A stretch of DNA of 48,272 nt from CAJAUT01 sp043809365 (GTDB lineage: Bacteria > Patescibacteriota > Microgenomatia > UBA1400 > UBA12108), in assembly GCA_043809365.1 (NCBI GenBank), contig JAZDDW010000009.1:1-48272 (forward strand). The letters are read 5' to 3'. The translations under genes and the position numbers were made by a program. Shown one piece after another: positions 18,569-25,907 of this stretch. A model generated the notes under the pieces. The model worked only from the letters and a program-made list of their open reading frames with translations. It was not told the origin of the DNA and searched no databases. Each line of letters starts with the position of its first letter. Position 1 is the stretch's first letter.

Positions 18569-19489
18569 TTATTTTATGTATTTAGCGATGTTGGCGGAAT
18601 GGGCAGCGGAAGTTACGGCGTAGTGGATGTTGCCCTCTTTGTCGTGGAGATAGAACCAGTAAGGGGAGTCGGTCGGGTTCTGCACTGCCCGGATTGAATC
18701 TAGTCCAGGATTACCAATGGGGGAGGGAGGTAGACCAGTGTGGAGATAAGTATTAAAAGGAGAGGGGAGTTTACGATCTAAGAGGGTTGTCTTGGGCCAC
18801 CACTCCCCTGGCTTACCCAAAAAATACTGTACCGTGGCATCCAGTTCTAGCGCCCACCCAGCCGCTAAACGTTTCTTGAGTATTCCTGCCACAATCGGTT
18901 TCTCCTCGCTTGCCCTAGTCTCTCGCTCCACCAGTGAGGCCAGGATCAGTGTCTTTTGCTCAACTTGTCCCGCTTTTTTCACAAAATTATCGTGCATGAT
19001 AACGACTAGTTCTTCTGCTCCAATATCCTCCTTCACAAAATATGTATCTGGAAATAACTGTCCCTCCAGCCCTTTAGCCACTACCAAAAATTCTTTAATC
19101 GGAATTCCTGCGGTCTCGGCAATCTGCTCTGCCCGATATCCTTCGGGGATTGTGAGCTTGCGGTCAACGGCTAACCCCTTGGTCAAAAGCAACGCGACTT
19201 GACTAGGGTGTGCTGTCGGCGAAATCTGATAAATCCCTGCCTGGATCGTCAGTTTTTGCTGGCGCACAATGTAACGAAAATAGAGCGGAGAGCGCAAAAG
19301 TCCCGCCTCTTCCAAATGAGCACCCACAGCCTTAACACTTTCTCCCTTTTTCACCTCAAAACTCTGGAGATCACCTTCCCTTGCCACCGGCCAAGTCAGA
19401 GCATAACCATAAATACTTACGCCAAAGAGTAAGATCAGGCTAAACTTCGCTAAACAACGCCCGATGGTAAATCTTGGTTTTTTTATCAT
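18569..19489 (-). CDS. mltG: Endolytic peptidoglycan transglycosylase MltG (YceG-like)
   Basis: 306 residues. A short basic N-terminus and membrane helix (about 13-33) anchor it outside the membrane; a LysM-like region (EVKKGESVKAVGAHLEEAG) precedes the catalytic YceG domain. LILASLVERET carries the presumed catalytic Glu188, followed by ELDATVQYFLG (normally LQTDPTVIYG), PFNTYLHTGLPPSPIGNPG and a C-terminal YAVTSAAHSANIAKY. It cleaves nascent glycan strands and sets their length. The start overlaps the preceding small zinc-ribbon gene by 50 bp; no better later start is visible. It is downstream of ruvX in the same orientation. Confidence 0.92.
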   Translation of the reverse strand: MIKKPRFTIGRCLAKFSLILLFGVSIYGYALTWPVAREGDLQSFEVKKGESVKAVGAHLEEAGLLRSPLYFRYIVRQQKLTIQAGIYQISPTAHPSQVALLLTKGLAVDRKLTIPEGYRAEQIAETAGIPIKEFLVVAKGLEGQLFPDTYFVKEDIGAEELVVIMHDNFVKKAGQVEQKTLILASLVERETRASEEKPIVAGILKKRLAAGWALELDATVQYFLGKPGEWWPKTTLLDRKLPSPFNTYLHTGLPPSPIGNPGLDSIRAVQNPTDSPYWFYLHDKEGNIHYAVTSAAHSANIAKYIK

Positions 19490-19613
19490 AGATAAATATC
19501 CGCCCGCATTTACACGTCACCCTGTCGGCTTTTTCCAAAGTTCTCCCACAACCCACGCACTGCCCTTTTGATAAAAGCCAAGCCTGAATCGGCGCAATGA
19601 CATTTTTTAACAT
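19440..19613 (-). CDS. Small zinc-ribbon-like protein (57 residues)
   Basis: The ruvX-mltG gap holds a 57-codon frame beginning MLKNVIAPIQAWLLSKGQ and then CVGCGRTLEKADRVTCKCG, a CxxC...CxC pattern typical of a zinc ribbon, followed by a basic Tyr/Lys tail ending RALFSEV. It starts 15 nt after the ruvX stop; an in-frame TAA two codons upstream fixes the earliest possible start. No strong ribosome binding site is seen and the last 50 bp overlap mltG. The cysteine spacing and fit into the operon argue for a real gene; function unknown. A chance frame cannot be excluded. Confidence 0.6.
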   Translation of the reverse strand: MLKNVIAPIQAWLLSKGQCVGCGRTLEKADRVTCKCGRIFIYDKKTKIYHRALFSEV

Positions 19614-19628
19614 ATATTACAGTCTACA

Positions 19629-20009
19629 CTATTTTTGGAATTCTAGGTAATCTTCGAGAATGAGAACGGCTGCATAAACATGTTCATTTTGGAGTTTCCT
19701 ACGACTAGCTCCACTTTCCCGCAGTCGCAGTATTGCCTCTTGTGTTGAGAGTGTTTCTGGATGCAAGATTACCTCAACTCCAGTCTTTGTCTCTAAAGTT
19801 TGTCCGAATTTTGTGACTTCGTTGATTAGTCTCCCTTCAGGAATACCACAAACAATTTTTGTAATCCCCTCTCTCTGAACAATTTGTTGGATCTGCTGGA
19901 ATAATTTTTCCTTGTTAGGGAGTGATACTAGTGGAGTTGCCAGGCTAGACTCGGCTACTGCGAGCCCCACGTGAGCCTGACCATAATCTATCCCCAGGTA
20001 CTTGGTCAT
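19629..20009 (-). CDS. ruvX: RuvX/YqgF family RNase H-fold nuclease
   Basis: 126 residues, RNase H-like. KYLGIDYGQAHVGLAVAE supplies the first catalytic Asp, ITKIVCGIPEG the second strand, and PETLSTQEAILRL the third acidic motif, where the usual DERLST has become PETLST; QNEHVYAAVLILEDYL replaces the usual DE..AA..IL end. The family resolves Holliday junctions in some bacteria and processes pre-16S rRNA in others. ATG 20009 overlaps the sortase stop as ATGA, so the longer ORF from 20063 is rejected. It lies in a sortase-ruvX-small protein-mltG run. Confidence 0.85.
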   Translation of the reverse strand: MTKYLGIDYGQAHVGLAVAESSLATPLVSLPNKEKLFQQIQQIVQREGITKIVCGIPEGRLINEVTKFGQTLETKTGVEVILHPETLSTQEAILRLRESGASRRKLQNEHVYAAVLILEDYLEFQK

Positions 20010-20752
20010 ATTATTTGTGCTCGGACAATTAGTCTCCGCAGATAAGTGCCTGGGGGAGTACAAGTAATGAGCGTCAGGTATCGCCCCCCATAGGTCTGCG
20101 CTAGAGGGGAGAGATCGTTAGGTGTTGTCTCATACATCTCCAAAATTTTGTAAGTATAACTAGCCCCCTCGGATGCGATCTCAATTGTTTCTCCGATAGC
20201 CAATGTATGCAGCGTCGAAAAAATCGTCAAATAATTTTTCGGATTAAAAAATTGAGGTAAAACCGAGTGGCCAAAAATCACCATATTACCGAGATCTCCT
20301 GGCATCGCCGTACCTGGATAATGGATGAGTGACTGCTTGAGGTCTGTGTGATCACTCTGCACTACAGCTCGATCGATTGCCAGGCTCGGGATCGAAAGAG
20401 TCGAGATCAAGTTTTGACTCGTTTTGTTTCCCGTATTCCCATTCCCCGCAAACCAGTTGGTAGAATCGGTGTAGTCGAGAGCGATATTAACAACTTCATC
20501 GGCAAATCTGGGGCTATCGTCAGCCTTGACCTGTTGAATGGGCAACTCTGTTAAGGGGGACAAGATCTTTGTTCTTTGTAACCTGGGAACATACATAATC
20601 TGGTAACTCACGAGCGGGTACGCCACCGTCGTAAAAATGGCCACTCCTAGAGTCAAAAAGCCCAAAGACATACCATAGCGCAATTTTTCCCCCCAAGTCA
20701 CAGGAATCTCTAATTGATAACCTGGGGGAGCTTTGACATATCGGTAAGTCAT
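20006..20752 (-). CDS. Sortase family transpeptidase
   Basis: 248 residues with a membrane anchor at about 33-57 and an outside catalytic domain. His162 (VIFGHSVLP), Cys231 (LTLITCTPPG) and Arg239 (TYLRRLIVRA) form the sortase triad in the usual order. It cleaves a sorting motif and joins the substrate to an amine on the surface. A candidate substrate in this window is the LPEAG-ended protein at 6311-7216. Its start overlaps the baseplate-J-like gene stop as ATGA and its stop overlaps ruvX, so it is translationally coupled on both sides. I cannot place it in a sortase class. Confidence 0.9.
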   Translation of the reverse strand: MTYRYVKAPPGYQLEIPVTWGEKLRYGMSLGFLTLGVAIFTTVAYPLVSYQIMYVPRLQRTKILSPLTELPIQQVKADDSPRFADEVVNIALDYTDSTNWFAGNGNTGNKTSQNLISTLSIPSLAIDRAVVQSDHTDLKQSLIHYPGTAMPGDLGNMVIFGHSVLPQFFNPKNYLTIFSTLHTLAIGETIEIASEGASYTYKILEMYETTPNDLSPLAQTYGGRYLTLITCTPPGTYLRRLIVRAQII

Positions 20753-22836
20753 ATCGAATCTGGGGATATGGTGATCAGGATTTTTTTTGCATTTCTTGGC
20801 ATCGTCTTAAATCGTGGGGGTAACCATTTTGGCACAATCGTCGTGCTAACCTCTTGGAATCCAGGAATTTCCCTCTCGAGTATTTCTGCGATCTCGCTCC
20901 CTCTCTTTCCCTTCAGCTTGGTAGACAAGGCAGTCAGATCCCAGTTGGGGAGTAAAGCGATCTGGACTTTGGCTTGACCCTTTACTTGATCTCCCGTATC
21001 GCTTATGGTCTCTGCCGTGAGCTCAACGGTCGCGGGAGTTGGTGAGCGCACAAATCCAGCCGGGATGGCTTGATCAATATTCGAGTTGATGAGCTCTGTC
21101 ACGTCACTGGTTTGGTAATGGAGGATTGACACTGCCAACGTCAAATTCCCTTGCAGAGTCTTGGCTTGTTCACCTACTTTAGCCGAGTATTGCTCTTTGT
21201 TGACTTTGGCAGTTGAGGTAATCAAGTATACAGCTTCTCCTGGACTATTTGCTTGGATATTTGCCGTAATTTGCGTTAACAACTCTTCAGTCAAAGAACT
21301 CACCAAACTTTTCTGATCTTCCTTCGCCACAACTTGGATTTCTTCCGCGGTGCCCCCTGTAAGTGCAGACTCATTTTTGGCCACGTAACTCTCACGGCCA
21401 AAATTCATAATCGTAAACTCTGCTTGTGCGGCCAAATTGCTCTCTGACCCTAGAGTCGCTGCAGTAATAGCGACAGTAGTTTTGCCCGGCACATCGATAT
21501 AGTCCGATCCTGCTGATTTACTTGCCACACTTACATCAGAATCCAGAGTATATTTCAGTGATCCATTGGAAATAGAGGTTCCTTTGGGAAAAATTTTGGT
21601 CAGTGTCGTTCGATTATAAATCGTTACTTCACCTTTAGCTTTTTCTCCCACTGTCTTTTTACCCGTCGCCTCCACGATTTTTTCTCCCGTCGCTTCCGTA
21701 GTCTCCAATTTTGCTGGTACTACTCCTCCTGTAATATCGACAACTACATCAGTTGTCGACAGCGTAAGATCTACCTCTTGGTCCAATATTTTTGGTGTCA
21801 CCCAGATATCAACTTGTGCGCTCGGCAGAATCCAAGTGAACCACAAGGCTCCCCCCGTCAAGATCATCACTATGCTCAACGCCATCAGAGTTGACTTCTT
21901 CCCCACCGGGAAATGCCAATCAATTTTGGGAATTTTAATCACCATTTTTTTTCTTTCCTTCACAACTTCCTCCACCACCTCCGCTTCTTCCCCAAAACCA
22001 ATCTCGTCTGGGGAAACCAGTTCTGGTTCTGTTACCTCCAAAGTGGGCTTAACTTCTGGTTCACTTAAGGTAAAACCCAGGCTCTTTGCAACTTCACTCC
22101 CTCCCGCCAGGGCCAGAGCCCTGATCGTCACATCTTTAGGGAGCGTTTCAACTTTGGGAATATGTAAAAACTTAAACTGACTCTGCCACTCAACTGCTAT
22201 AAGACTCTGGCTAATTTCGTCCAGGTTGTGCATATTATTAAACAGAATAATCCTGGAGGGTAGATTATCACTCACCTTGAATCGGGCAATCCCCTCCAAG
22301 ACATCTGTAACCACATCATCACCGCGTCCAATCGTCTCTAGATTTTCTATGTGCCCTAGTCGTACAAGTACGAGGGTGAGTTCATCCCGGCTTACTTGGA
22401 TCAGAATCGAGGTTGCCGGAGTTCCCTCCTGCATCTTGAGATAACTTAACACACTATCAGTAATGGCTACGTAACCTAGGGGTTTGAGCTCTAGTTCATG
22501 ACAAATATTCTTGATAAAATCTCGTTTCGATCCCAAGATCCCCGCTTTGTCCGTCCAGCTGGGTAAAATCCCCAAAATAATCTCGTTGGGTTCTTGGGTC
22601 ATACCCTCTGTCGCACTAGATATCGTAGCATCAACCGCCGTAATAAGTTCGCGTGTTGTCCCCGTATCTCCATCCCATTCGACAGGGGTCCCCAGAGCCA
22701 CAATCTCCGTTTGTTCATTCACCACTTGCCAAACAGCCGCCTGCACGACTTCGTCCGTTAAAACCAGCGCCAAGAACTGCTTCAGCTCTTCCTTTTCTTT
22801 GCCCTTTAATTTACCCAAAAAACTCCCAATCTCCAT
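20749..22836 (-). CDS. PilM-like/baseplate J-like bitopic membrane protein
   Basis: 695 residues. Residues 1-260 look like an actin-fold, PilM-type cytoplasmic domain (ILIQVSRDELTLVLVRLG, then an IARF helix and ALALAGGSEVAKSLGF). An acidic linker and a basic stretch precede one membrane helix at about 316-337. The outside part contains a segment resembling the phage Baseplate J family (GEVTIYNRTTLTKIFPKGT, SDYIDVPGKTTVAITA, LGSESNL) and repeated beta domains to the C-terminus. Joined to sortase by ATGA. It probably builds or anchors a surface structure; the exact role is unknown. ATG 22836 is chosen because TGCTATCCT ends 6 nt upstream; the TTG at 22854 would precede the promoter. Confidence 0.78.
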   Translation of the reverse strand: MEIGSFLGKLKGKEKEELKQFLALVLTDEVVQAAVWQVVNEQTEIVALGTPVEWDGDTGTTRELITAVDATISSATEGMTQEPNEIILGILPSWTDKAGILGSKRDFIKNICHELELKPLGYVAITDSVLSYLKMQEGTPATSILIQVSRDELTLVLVRLGHIENLETIGRGDDVVTDVLEGIARFKVSDNLPSRIILFNNMHNLDEISQSLIAVEWQSQFKFLHIPKVETLPKDVTIRALALAGGSEVAKSLGFTLSEPEVKPTLEVTEPELVSPDEIGFGEEAEVVEEVVKERKKMVIKIPKIDWHFPVGKKSTLMALSIVMILTGGALWFTWILPSAQVDIWVTPKILDQEVDLTLSTTDVVVDITGGVVPAKLETTEATGEKIVEATGKKTVGEKAKGEVTIYNRTTLTKIFPKGTSISNGSLKYTLDSDVSVASKSAGSDYIDVPGKTTVAITAATLGSESNLAAQAEFTIMNFGRESYVAKNESALTGGTAEEIQVVAKEDQKSLVSSLTEELLTQITANIQANSPGEAVYLITSTAKVNKEQYSAKVGEQAKTLQGNLTLAVSILHYQTSDVTELINSNIDQAIPAGFVRSPTPATVELTAETISDTGDQVKGQAKVQIALLPNWDLTALSTKLKGKRGSEIAEILEREIPGFQEVSTTIVPKWLPPRFKTMPRNAKKILITISPDSI

Positions 22837-22842
22837 ACCTCT

Positions 22843-22851
22843 AGGATAGCA
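22843..22851 (-). promoter_or_regulatory. Extended -10 promoter of baseplate J-like/sortase operon
   Basis: TGCTATCCT on the minus strand (22851-22843) ends 6 nt before the ATG at 22836 and lies just after the alaS stop (22857). It predicts a leaderless mRNA for the surface operon. Confidence 0.6.
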
Positions 22852-22856
22852 CAAAA

Positions 22857-24638
22857 TTATTCAGCGAGTTTGGCGTAGATCCGACGCTTGCCTGACCCCA
22901 GCGCCTCGTCTTTGTAAATCTCGATTTTACCGATCTCCCCCGTATGGCCTACATGCGGTCCACCACAGAGCTCACGAGAATAATCGCCGATCGTATACAC
23001 GCTCACTTTTTCGGGATATTTCTCCGCAAAAAAAGCTCGCGCCCCGCTCTTGATTGCACTTGCTTTATCCTCTATCGTTTTAACGGCTGGGAGATTGGCT
23101 TTGATTTTCTCATTCACGATTTTCTCAATATTTTTGAGTTGTTCACTCGTTGGTTTGTCCCCGTAAGTGTAGTCAAACCGTAGTCTCTCGCTGGTAATGT
23201 TACTCCCCGCCTGGGTCACAGTTTTTCCGAGTACATCAAACAAAGCCTGGTGGAGTAGGTGTGTCGCCGTATGGTATTTGGTCGTGATCTCTCCAGAATC
23301 CGCGAGCCCTCCCTTAAACATCCCCGCACTCGCCGTCCGACTCTCAACCTTATGTTTGGCAAAAATTTCTTCAAACTTGGACTGGTCTAGCATCACCCCA
23401 GTTTCTCCTACCAGTTCCCGCGTAATTTCAAAAGGGAAGCCCAAATTCTGATAAAGATCAAACGCCAACTGTTCCGTAATCGATCCCGCCCCCACCCTGG
23501 AAATCTCTTTGAGTCCTCGATTCAAAGCTTGATCAAATTTAGTCAGTTCTTGCTTCACCACTTCACTCACCCTCCCTGCTATCTCAGGTAAGATGTATCC
23601 CGCCCTCGCATATTCCTCCACTACGCTGGGTATGCATTCGCCAAAAATCTTCTTCACGTCTGCCTCCAGTCGCCTCGCTCGTACCGCCGCCCTTCGCAGT
23701 AGCCTCCGCAACACGTAACCTTGGAGTTTATTACTCGGCTCAATCCCCTGGGCAATCATAAAGGTAGCGGCCCGCAGATGGTCGGCAATCACTCGCATCG
23801 CTGGCTTGTACTCTCCCCCATATTTCTTCCCACTTGACACTTCGATACTTCGAAGTATCGAAGTAAACAGGTCGATTTGGAAAATATCGGGATCGTTGTT
23901 GACCGCGGCGGCGATCCGCTCTAGTCCTCCGCCAAAATCAACGTTTTGTGCGGGGAGGGGTTTGAAACCACCTTCGATTTTTTCGTAAGCCATAAACACC
24001 GAGTTACCAATTTCCAAAAATCGTCCACAATCACAGTTGGGGTGGCATTTATCTCCAAATTTGTTGTCGTGGACCACATCGCTAAACTCAAAAAAGATTT
24101 CGGACGTAGGGCCACCAATCTCGCCAACCGGCATCTGCTCGGGAGTGCCAGCCCGACTCCACCAATTTTTTTTGCCGGGGTAGTAAACAATATGATTGTC
24201 TGTCACACCCAACGACTTCCAGATTTTGTATGATTCAAGATCTTTTGCCACATATTCGTTACCCTCAAACAAGGTGACGTACAACTTTTCCTTTGGCAAA
24301 CCCAGCTCGACGGTAAAAAATTCCCAGATCCATGGCAATTGTTCTTGCTTAAAGTAATCACCTAGGCTCCAGTTGCCGAGCATCTCAAACATGCAGGTAT
24401 GGCGGTTGTCCCCCACCTCCTCGATATCTTCGGTCCGCAGGGAGGGTTGGGAATCAACAATCCGCTTACCCATCGGGTGTGGTTCTCCTTTGAGGTATGG
24501 CACCATCTGTTGCATCCCACTACTTGTAAATAGGGTAGTGGGGTCATCCGGTGGCACAATCGGTGCCGCCGGGATGATCGCGTGTCCCCTGGCTGCAAAA
24601 AACGCTAAATATTTTGCTCTGATTTCACTAGCTTTCAT
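22857..24638 (-). CDS. alaS: Alanyl-tRNA synthetase, short form lacking C-Ala
   Basis: 593 residues against about 875 in E. coli. Class II catalytic motifs are visible: FTSSGMQQMVPYLKGEPHP (motif 1 area), the RHTCMFEMLGNWSLGDYFK motif 2 and the FGGGLERIAAA motif 3. A CHPNCDC cluster in the catalytic part may bind a metal. The editing domain has HTATHLLHQAL and RELCGGPHVGHTGEIG zinc ligands, and the protein ends right after it, so the DHHA1/C-Ala domain that couples editing and aminoacylation is missing. The start ATG has TATAAT 7 nt upstream. No separate C-Ala gene is seen in this window. Confidence 0.95.
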   Translation of the reverse strand: MKASEIRAKYLAFFAARGHAIIPAAPIVPPDDPTTLFTSSGMQQMVPYLKGEPHPMGKRIVDSQPSLRTEDIEEVGDNRHTCMFEMLGNWSLGDYFKQEQLPWIWEFFTVELGLPKEKLYVTLFEGNEYVAKDLESYKIWKSLGVTDNHIVYYPGKKNWWSRAGTPEQMPVGEIGGPTSEIFFEFSDVVHDNKFGDKCHPNCDCGRFLEIGNSVFMAYEKIEGGFKPLPAQNVDFGGGLERIAAAVNNDPDIFQIDLFTSILRSIEVSSGKKYGGEYKPAMRVIADHLRAATFMIAQGIEPSNKLQGYVLRRLLRRAAVRARRLEADVKKIFGECIPSVVEEYARAGYILPEIAGRVSEVVKQELTKFDQALNRGLKEISRVGAGSITEQLAFDLYQNLGFPFEITRELVGETGVMLDQSKFEEIFAKHKVESRTASAGMFKGGLADSGEITTKYHTATHLLHQALFDVLGKTVTQAGSNITSERLRFDYTYGDKPTSEQLKNIEKIVNEKIKANLPAVKTIEDKASAIKSGARAFFAEKYPEKVSVYTIGDYSRELCGGPHVGHTGEIGKIEIYKDEALGSGKRRIYAKLAE

Positions 24639-24645
24639 GAAAAGA

Positions 24646-24651
24646 ATTATA
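24646..24651 (-). promoter_or_regulatory. -10 promoter of alaS
   Basis: Consensus TATAAT on the minus strand (24651-24646) ends 7 nt before the alaS ATG (24638). It lies inside the few bases after the upstream YtxH-like stop. The mRNA is predicted leaderless or nearly so. Confidence 0.6.
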
Positions 24652-24653
24652 AC

Positions 24654-24995
24654 CTATTTCCCTAGCGAAGCGCCCATCTTCTGAAAAAAATTCTTCTTCG
24701 GCGCATGTTTGGGAGCTTCGGTAGCGTCAGCCACCTTCTCTGCCGCACTATTTATTGTGGCTCGCGCTTTGTCCATAGTTTTCTGCAAATCTGCAATTTT
24801 GCCGGAGAGCGCCGGGTTATCGCCTAGATCCTTGAGCGCTTCCCCCGCATTTTCTTTCAGATTCTCCAGCAACTTTTTACCTTTTTCCGTATTCATCAAA
24901 AAATGCGCACTCGCCGCTCCCGTGACGAGCCCAAAAAGTAGCCCAGCGGTAAAGCCAGAACTGTCCCCGTGGCGACTACATTGGCAATCACTCAT
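24654..24995 (-). CDS. YtxH-like small membrane protein
   Basis: 113 residues. A short N-terminus with two cysteines (MSDCQCSRHGD) is followed by a Gly/Ala-rich membrane helix at about 14-33 (GLLFGLVTGAASAHFLM) and TEKGKKLLENLKENAGEAL, the hallmark of YtxH/general-stress proteins; then a long amphipathic, probably coiled-coil region and a Lys-rich tail. It starts one base after the DUF948-like gene, with which it is surely co-transcribed. A membrane-associated scaffold is likely; the exact function is unknown. Confidence 0.72.
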   Translation of the reverse strand: MSDCQCSRHGDSSGFTAGLLFGLVTGAASAHFLMNTEKGKKLLENLKENAGEALKDLGDNPALSGKIADLQKTMDKARATINSAAEKVADATEAPKHAPKKNFFQKMGASLGK

Positions 24996-24996
24996 C

Positions 24997-25263
24997 TTAT
25001 TTCTTGGTTTTCGGTGTAATTAATTTTGTCACCATCGAAACTAGTTGGACACCAGACTCCAGACTCGTGAACATATGCGAGAGAGTAGAGCTCCCCCGCG
25101 ACAGACTCCGGGTCAAAAACCCGACATCTTCGAGGATTAAATCGGTTTTATGTAAAGTTTCCTTGGCTTCTTTCAGAAGTCCGATAATCTGCACCCCAAT
25201 GATAATGAGAATGACAGCAACAACAACAATCACAATCATGAGCACAACTTGCGGCAGGTCCAT
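24997..25263 (-). CDS. DUF948-like small membrane protein
   Basis: 88 residues. The first 30 form one membrane helix (VVLMIVIVVVAVILIIIGVQIIGLL), followed by a polar helical part with KEAKETLHKTDLILEDVGFLT, resembling DUF948/YoxC proteins that are commonly paired with YtxH proteins, as here. The start is supported by TGTTATCCT ending 6 nt before the ATG. Function unknown; a cell-envelope role is likely from the pairing and the RodZ/FtsK neighbours. Confidence 0.65.
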   Translation of the reverse strand: MDLPQVVLMIVIVVVAVILIIIGVQIIGLLKEAKETLHKTDLILEDVGFLTRSLSRGSSTLSHMFTSLESGVQLVSMVTKLITPKTKK

Positions 25264-25269
25264 ACCAAT

Positions 25270-25278
25270 AGGATAACA
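25270..25278 (-). promoter_or_regulatory. Extended -10 promoter of DUF948/YtxH pair
   Basis: TGTTATCCT on the minus strand (25278-25270) sits between the RodZ-like stop and the ATG at 25263, ending 6 nt before it. Same geometry as the other single-gene promoters. Confidence 0.6.
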
Positions 25279-25280
25279 GA

Positions 25281-25907
25281 CTATTTGGAAACGGTAAAGG
25301 TCCGCTCGGCTTGGCGAGTTTTACCTTGCCGATTAGTCGCGGTTATCAGTACCGAATGCGTCCCCGCCGGGAACACCAAGTCTAGGCTAAACTGACCATT
25401 TTGGTCCAAAATAACTTTTTGCCCGTTGATCGAAACGGCTGCATCTTGTTCAGAAGTTCCCTTCACCGTCACTTTTTCCCCGTAGGTATCTCCATTTTGT
25501 GGCTGTAAAATTTTCAGTTTTGGCAGACTCCACCAAGATGTGAGTTGCCAACCCAAAAATCCCGCAAAAGCTACTACCCCAATTGAGAGAAGAATGAGAT
25601 TGACACTCAGGAATTTTGGTTTGGCATTGACGGGCGTCACGAGTCCTCTCGGGATTATCTCTCCTTTTCGATTTTGCGTAAAATCACGTCGGAACATCGC
25701 TACCATCGTTTCGGCATTGAGGTGAAGACAATTAGCATAGCTTCGCAAAAATCCCATGGCAAAAGTTGAGGAGGGTAAATCAGCAAAGTGTGACTCCTCG
25801 ATCGCTTGGAGATATTCGGGTTTGATCTTCGTTTTTGCGGATACCGTTGCCAAGTCCAACTCTAAAATTAAACGTTTTTCTCTCAATAACTCTCCCGCTG
25901 TTTTCAT
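25281..25907 (-). CDS. RodZ-like protein: HTH, membrane helix, extracellular beta domain
   Basis: 208 residues. Residues 1-70 form a RodZ-type helix-turn-helix (GELLREKRLILELDLATVSAKTKI, then YLQAIEESHF and FAMGFLRSYA). A linker leads to one membrane helix at about 112-135 and an outside domain (LKILQPQNGDTYGEKVTVKGT...) resembling the Ig-like bacterial surface domain common in this group. RodZ links MreB to the wall in rod-shaped cells; no mreB is in the window, so a role in shape or division is inferred. ATG overlaps the ftsK stop as ATGA, with GAGGA just upstream. Confidence 0.8.
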   Translation of the reverse strand: MKTAGELLREKRLILELDLATVSAKTKIKPEYLQAIEESHFADLPSSTFAMGFLRSYANCLHLNAETMVAMFRRDFTQNRKGEIIPRGLVTPVNAKPKFLSVNLILLSIGVVAFAGFLGWQLTSWWSLPKLKILQPQNGDTYGEKVTVKGTSEQDAAVSINGQKVILDQNGQFSLDLVFPAGTHSVLITATNRQGKTRQAERTFTVSK

